Shown here in pieces: positions 14,269 through 17,859 of a stretch of 17,859 nucleotides of DNA. The notes below the pieces were generated by a model. It made no database searches. It saw only the letters and a program-made list of their open reading frames with translations, and was not told the DNA's origin. Within the stretch, counting starts at the first letter, position 1. Every line of letters begins with the position of its first letter. The DNA comes from Candidatus Caldarchaeum sp. (GTDB lineage Archaea > Thermoproteota > Nitrososphaeria_A > Caldarchaeales > Caldarchaeaceae), in the NCBI GenBank assembly GCA_025054795.1, contig JANWZU010000032.1, positions 1 to 17,859 of the forward strand, given 5' to 3'. The translations under genes and the position numbers were made by a program.

Positions 14269-16142
14269 CCGGTGTTTTTGAGGTAGATGGCGGCTAGAGG
14301 AGGGAGGGTTAGGCTGAGCGAATGGTTTCTTCCATGCATGGGTTCTTCCTCAGCCTCCTTGCCCCCTAGGTTTCCCATTCCGCTTCCACCGTACTCTGTT
14401 GCGTCGGTGTTGATGATCTCCCTCCAGAACCCGGGTTTCGGAACACCAACCCTGTAATTATGTCGTGGGACTGGTGTGAAGTTGCAGACAACCAGAATGA
14501 CGTCGTCTGAGCTGTCGGCCCTACGCAAGTATGATATGACGCTCTGCTCGATGTCGTTGAAGTCGACGACCTCCAGCCCGGAACGGTCGAAGTCAAGCTG
14601 ATGAAGAGCCGGCTCATTCCTGTAAACCATGTTCAGGTCTTTCACGAGCCTCTGGACACCTCTGTGGGTTTCGTAGCCGAGCAGCTCCCAGTCGAGAGCC
14701 CTGTCGTGATTCCATTCATTCCACATCCCGAACTCGCCGCCCATGAACAGAAGCTTCTTGCCGGGGAAGGAGTACATGTAGCCGTAGAGAAGCCGGAGGT
14801 TGGCGAACTTCTGCCACCAGTCTCCAGGCATCTTGGACAGCAGAGAACGTTTCCCGTACACAACCTCGTCGTGAGACAGAGGAAGGACGTAGTTTTCGCT
14901 GAACGCATACCAGAAGCTAAAGGTGATTAGGTTGTGGTGGTATTTGCGGTAGACCGGGTCTTTGCTAAAGTATTCTAAGGTGTCGTGCATCCAGCCCATG
15001 TTCCACTTCATCCCGAACCCAAGCCCTCCGACGTAGGTTGGACGTGAGACAAGAGGCCATGCAGTTGACTCCTCCGCAACCATCTGAACGTCCGGGTAGT
15101 GCTGGTAGACGGCTTTGTTCAGCTCACGCAGAAAGTCTATAGCCTCGAGGTTCTCCTTGCCGCCGTACCTGTTCTGAACCCATTCCCTCCTAGAGTAGTC
15201 TAGGTAGAGCATGGAGCTTACGGCGTCCACTCTCAAGCCGTCGACATGGTATTTGTCAAGCCAGAAAAGAGCGCTGCTGATGAGGAAGGAGACGACCTCG
15301 CCTTTACGGTAGTCGAACATGTAGCTGCTCCAGTCCGGCTGCACTCTTATCCTCGGGTCGTCGTACTCGTAGAGATGGCTGCCGTCGAAATACGCAAGCC
15401 CGAAGACGTCGGTTGGAAAATGGGACGGAACCCAGTCGAGGAACACGCCTACGCCGCTTCTGTGCAGGGTGTCGATCAGCTTCATAAAATCCTGCGGAGA
15501 GCCGTACCTGCTCGTGGGTGCGAAGTAGCCGGTGGTCAGATAACCCCAAGAACCGTAGAAGACATGCTCCATCAAAGGCAGAAACTCAACATGCGTGAAA
15601 CCCATCTCGCCAGCGTACTCGGCCAGCTGTTCACCGAAGTCGACATACGACGTTGCACGTCTCCAAGAACCCAGATGAACCTCGTAAACCGAGATGGGTG
15701 CCTTCAAAGAATTTCTCACATACCTTTCAGTCATCCACTCCTCATCTCGCCAACGGTAGCTGAGGTCCCACACGATGGAGGCGTTGCCCGGAGGCCCTTC
15801 CCACTTGAACGCAAACGGGTCTCCCTTGTCCATACGGTAGGCTCCGCCGTGTGAGACGACGTGATACTTGTACAAGCTTCCTGCCGAAGCTTCTTCTACA
15901 AGCCCCTCCCAAACACCTGAGCCGTCCTCTCTGCGGAAAAGAACATGCGACTCAGGGTTCCAGCCGTTGAAATCTCCTATCACCGACACTCTCTCGGCGT
16001 TCGGAGCCCATACAGCGAAGTAGACTCCTTTGCCTCTGACGACGTGAGCGCCTAGCTTCTCATACAGTCTGAAATGCTTTCCGTACTTGAACAACCCTAC
16101 GTCGAAGTCGGTCAGCAGGCTAAACCTAAGGACTTTACTCAA
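14265..16142 (-). CDS. glgB: 1,4-alpha-glucan branching enzyme, GH13 (GlgB)
   Basis: A bacterial-type GlgB that makes alpha-1,6 branches in glycogen. It has an N-terminal CBM48-like beta domain (FAVWAPNAERVSVIGDFNGW), a GH13 (beta/alpha)8 barrel and a C-terminal all-beta domain. Numbered from the TTG start, the nucleophile is D306 (GLRVDAV), the acid/base is in AEEST (about 357-358) and the third acid is D425 (LSHDEVVYGK). Two starts are possible. ATG 16199 adds a Pro-rich 19-residue peptide and overlaps the upstream nucleotidyltransferase by 61 bases. TTG 16142 overlaps its stop as TTGA, typical of coupling, giving 625 residues. I prefer the TTG. GH57 is the usual archaeal branching family, so GH13 here suggests acquisition from bacteria. 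Confidence 0.92.
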   Translation of the reverse strand: MSKVLRFSLLTDFDVGLFKYGKHFRLYEKLGAHVVRGKGVYFAVWAPNAERVSVIGDFNGWNPESHVLFRREDGSGVWEGLVEEASAGSLYKYHVVSHGGAYRMDKGDPFAFKWEGPPGNASIVWDLSYRWRDEEWMTERYVRNSLKAPISVYEVHLGSWRRATSYVDFGEQLAEYAGEMGFTHVEFLPLMEHVFYGSWGYLTTGYFAPTSRYGSPQDFMKLIDTLHRSGVGVFLDWVPSHFPTDVFGLAYFDGSHLYEYDDPRIRVQPDWSSYMFDYRKGEVVSFLISSALFWLDKYHVDGLRVDAVSSMLYLDYSRREWVQNRYGGKENLEAIDFLRELNKAVYQHYPDVQMVAEESTAWPLVSRPTYVGGLGFGMKWNMGWMHDTLEYFSKDPVYRKYHHNLITFSFWYAFSENYVLPLSHDEVVYGKRSLLSKMPGDWWQKFANLRLLYGYMYSFPGKKLLFMGGEFGMWNEWNHDRALDWELLGYETHRGVQRLVKDLNMVYRNEPALHQLDFDRSGLEVVDFNDIEQSVISYLRRADSSDDVILVVCNFTPVPRHNYRVGVPKPGFWREIINTDATEYGGSGMGNLGGKEAEEEPMHGRNHSLSLTLPPLAAIYLKNTG

Positions 16143-17377
16143 GCCGATGAGACGATGTTCTGGAGGTGGATTTTCTCGCCGAGTTTCTGGTGAGGCCATA
16201 TCTTAGAGCCGACGCAGCGAGCCTCGTTCATCACCTCAACCCCAGTCCCCAAGATGGAGCCGACCAGCTCGACGCCTCGGCCGATTTGACAGTGTCTGCC
16301 GACGATGCTGCCTTTCACAACCGAGCCGTCTCCCACGACGCATCTGTCCATTATGACAGAGTTCTCCACAACCACGTTTTCCCCTAGTATGGTGTAGTGG
16401 TCTATGATGGAGTCGGATATTCTAGTGCCCCTGCCTACTGAGATGTGGCGGCCGAGCAGGACATCACCTTCGAAACATATTTCGCCAACAGCGTCTCTCC
16501 TAACCAGCTCCCTGTGGAGCCTCTCAGACTCCGCCGTCCTACCCTGCATCCTAACATTCTTGTAGCTGAACGTAACCCCTATGTCGTCGGGCCGCATGTT
16601 TCTCAGCATGTAGAAAACAGCCTCCAGATAAGTCTCCGGCGTCCCTACGTCAAACCAGTAGTCATCCGTCACGTATCCGTAGAGTTTGTGGCCTGTCTCG
16701 ACCGAGGCGGGAATCACGTGGCGGCCGAAGTCCATCTGACCCGTTCTCAGAAGGTTCGACCCTGTTGATGTTTTGAAAAAATCCTTGAAATGAGGTGAGA
16801 GGACGTAAACTCCTGTGTTGACTAGGCGTGATGGAGCTGTCTCAGTTCTCGGCTTCTCAACGAACCGTTTAATCGTCGAGTCTTCGTTCAGCTCAGCCAC
16901 GCCGTACATGCTGACATCCCTCCATTCTTCAAGCCGCTTGAGAACGACAGTCATGAAGGGTGCTTCCCTGTAGTGATGCGTCCAGAGGTCGAGGAGGTCG
17001 AGCTTAGCCAAGGTGTCGCCCTGCAGAACAACCACGGACTCGTCAATGCCGTAGTAGTCCATGACTATTTTGACGGCGTGGGCGTTGCCTGTCGTGGGTA
17101 TGTTGGGCTGGTAGCGGACTCGAAAGACGTCTGGCGGCAGGCTGAGGGTGAAAGCTATTCTCTCACCTCCTCCCATGTAGTCTATCAAAGGTATGTAGTT
17201 GTTGAACCCGCTTACGGCCAAGTAAACCTCCCTAACACCCTGCCTAGCGAGGGAAGCAACCATCCACTCAATCAACGGCCTGTTGAGAAAACGGACCATG
17301 GCTTTCGAGGTGTCGACTGTCAACGGGTACAGACGGGTTCCGAGGCCGCCCAACGGAATAACAGCCTTCTTAAGCAA
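16139..17377 (-). CDS. Sugar-1-phosphate nucleotidyltransferase with left-handed beta-helix (GlgC/ManC-like)
   Basis: A 412-residue NTP-transferase. The N-terminal catalytic domain has LGGLGTRLYPLT with SKAMVRFLNRP, the sugar-phosphate pyrophosphorylase signature, then GDTL with the metal-binding Asp and VEKP (the conserved Lys). DVGTPETY is typical of the domain end. From about residue 295, hexapeptide-like repeats (ISVGRGTRISDSIIDHYTILGENVV...) form a left-handed parallel beta-helix. Context with glgB directly downstream suggests ADP- or UDP-glucose synthesis for glycogen; a GDP-mannose or dTDP-glucose role remains possible. The start is TTG 17377; an in-frame TGA lies three codons upstream, so there is no longer form. 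A strong TATA box and an inverted repeat precede it. Confidence 0.85.
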   Translation of the reverse strand: MLKKAVIPLGGLGTRLYPLTVDTSKAMVRFLNRPLIEWMVASLARQGVREVYLAVSGFNNYIPLIDYMGGGERIAFTLSLPPDVFRVRYQPNIPTTGNAHAVKIVMDYYGIDESVVVLQGDTLAKLDLLDLWTHHYREAPFMTVVLKRLEEWRDVSMYGVAELNEDSTIKRFVEKPRTETAPSRLVNTGVYVLSPHFKDFFKTSTGSNLLRTGQMDFGRHVIPASVETGHKLYGYVTDDYWFDVGTPETYLEAVFYMLRNMRPDDIGVTFSYKNVRMQGRTAESERLHRELVRRDAVGEICFEGDVLLGRHISVGRGTRISDSIIDHYTILGENVVVENSVIMDRCVVGDGSVVKGSIVGRHCQIGRGVELVGSILGTGVEVMNEARCVGSKIWPHQKLGEKIHLQNIVSSA

Positions 17378-17381
17378 AAAC

Positions 17382-17405
17382 CATCAACATCTATTGATGC
17401 TCATC
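17382..17405 (-). promoter_or_regulatory. Inverted repeats at the predicted start of the nucleotidyltransferase transcript
   Basis: CATCAA (17382-17387) and TTGATG (17394-17399) form a perfect 6-base inverted repeat around CATCTA, overlapping a second short palindrome GATGCTCATC (17396-17405). The pair covers the predicted transcript start near 17391, so a repressor operator or a 5' leader hairpin is plausible. Confidence 0.35.
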
Positions 17406-17410
17406 TGTGC

Positions 17411-17424
17411 GCATTTAAATTTTC
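17411..17424 (-). promoter_or_regulatory. Archaeal TATA box with purine-rich BRE for the glycogen - strand arm
   Basis: The - strand reads GAAAATTTAAATGC. ATTTAAAT is a good TATA element and the A-run before it suits a BRE. Its centre lies about 26 bases before the predicted transcript start near 17391, leaving a leader of roughly 12-14 bases before TTG 17377. Confidence 0.55.
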
Positions 17425-17449
17425 GTACATACAATACAGTATACACCTT

Positions 17450-17496
17450 GCTCTGTTTAGAGAGCCGGAGGCGGTTGAGGCCTCCTAAGCCGCCTC
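17450..17496 (-). terminator. Two hairpin candidates after the zinc-ribbon gene
   Basis: GAGGCGG (17468-17474) pairs with CCGCCTC (17490-17496), the loop holding the palindrome GAGGCCTC. GCTCT (17450-17454) pairs with AGAGC (17461-17465). They lie downstream of the zinc-ribbon stop on the - strand, before the nucleotidyltransferase promoter, as a terminator would. No T-run follows, so the assignment is weak. Confidence 0.25.
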
Positions 17497-17529
17497 ATCA
17501 ACCATAGGCTTTGACGACAACAAACGTGC

Positions 17530-17859
17530 TCAGTACTGTCTTCTGACAGGTATTTTCATGACCGTGGAGCAGAGGCCGCAGATGTAGAGGCCTTGGGTAG
17601 GCAGCTTCACAGCTTTGGAGAAAGGCGCCGAGCACGTGGGACATCGCAGGCCACGGACGGATTTTTCAAAGACGTAGCCGCACGCGCTGCATTTTGCCGC
17701 CCTCAGCGGTTCAGCCGACTTGCACACCGGACATCTTAGAGATACACCGGGCCTGACCGTCTCAACCGTGGCCTCCAACGTGCTGTGCGATGCCTTAGTG
17801 CTCACAGGCCCGACGTCGGACAGCCTAGAGGGTGGAAGAAAACGGGCAGGCGTGCTCAC
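17530..17859 (-). CDS. Double zinc-ribbon protein, possibly partial at the window edge
   Basis: About 109 residues with eight cysteines in four CxxC knuckles: C43/C46 (CPVC), C57/C60 (CSAC), C73/C76 (CPTC) and C94/C97 (CGLC), giving two treble-clef or zinc-ribbon domains of rubredoxin/TFIIS-like spacing. The N-terminal 40 residues are low complexity, Ser/Thr-rich. GTG at 17859 falls on the last three bases of the window, so the true start may lie beyond it; a second GTG in the same GTGAGCAC context is at 17805. The role is unknown; such small archaeal ribbons often bind nucleic acid or other proteins. It points the same way as the glycogen - arm but is separated by about 150 bases carrying its own promoter. 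Confidence 0.65.
   Translation of the reverse strand: MSTPARFLPPSRLSDVGPVSTKASHSTLEATVETVRPGVSLRCPVCKSAEPLRAAKCSACGYVFEKSVRGLRCPTCSAPFSKAVKLPTQGLYICGLCSTVMKIPVRRQY

Noticed and set aside
15246..15854. 202-codon open frame on + strand opposite glgB
   Set aside because: The - strand encodes the GH13 catalytic barrel here.
17461..17520. C/D box guide RNA on the - strand (TTGATGA present)
   Set aside because: The C-box lacks the purine and no CUGA D-box lies at a suitable distance.
1..17859. CRISPR arrays, tRNA genes, insertion sequences, integrase or attachment sites
   Set aside because: No regularly spaced repeats, no cloverleaf with T-loop motif, and no transposase-like frame seen on either strand.

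Overview
The window is archaeal, most likely from a thermophilic or TACK-group lineage close to Aigarchaeota/Caldiarchaeum. The archaea-only or archaea-typical block srp54-pus10-rpl21e-rpoF-DUF655 is present. Shine-Dalgarno (SD) motifs of the GGAGGTGA type and T/A-rich archaeal TATA boxes precede several genes, and a DUF2139-like protein, a family I associate with TACK archaea, is encoded here. The lineage is an inference; no rRNA or tRNA gene is present to confirm it. Genes are packed edge to edge, no stretch over 300 bases lacks a gene, and TTG and other non-ATG starts are frequent.

Region 1 (1-3817) is a branched-chain amino acid type (Liv/HAAT) ABC importer. The end of the substrate-binding protein, then LivH and LivM, lie on the + strand. 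The two ATPases LivG and LivF lie on the - strand and converge on livM with a 26-base tail overlap. LivF probably starts at a rare ATT codon behind a perfect SD. LivG has a degenerate ABC signature.

Region 2 (3873-4670) is a crotonase-family enzyme, divergent from livG, with an in-frame loss of the Gly-Gly-Gly oxyanion-hole segment.

Region 3 (4667-8607, - strand) is the information-processing operon srp54, pus10, rpl21e, rpoF, DUF655. Its genes are touching or overlapping, and srp54 and pus10 share one reading frame separated by a single stop codon.

Region 4 (8703-17377) is a glycogen or alpha-glucan locus in two converging arms. The + arm holds a sugar-nucleotide epimerase-like SDR, the DUF2139-like protein, a GT5-type glycogen synthase and a short archaeal GT35-like phosphorylase. 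The - arm holds a sugar nucleotidyltransferase with a left-handed beta-helix tail and a bacterial-type GH13 branching enzyme. Together they could make the nucleotide sugar, polymerise it, branch the polymer and release glucose-1-phosphate. The DUF2139-like protein is the member without a known role and the best candidate for something undescribed.

Region 5 (17378-17859) holds the glgC-side promoter with inverted repeats and the 3' part of a double zinc-ribbon gene that may run off the window. All three tail-to-tail gene junctions in the window overlap, two of them through a self-complementary 4-base stop (TTAA and CTAG).
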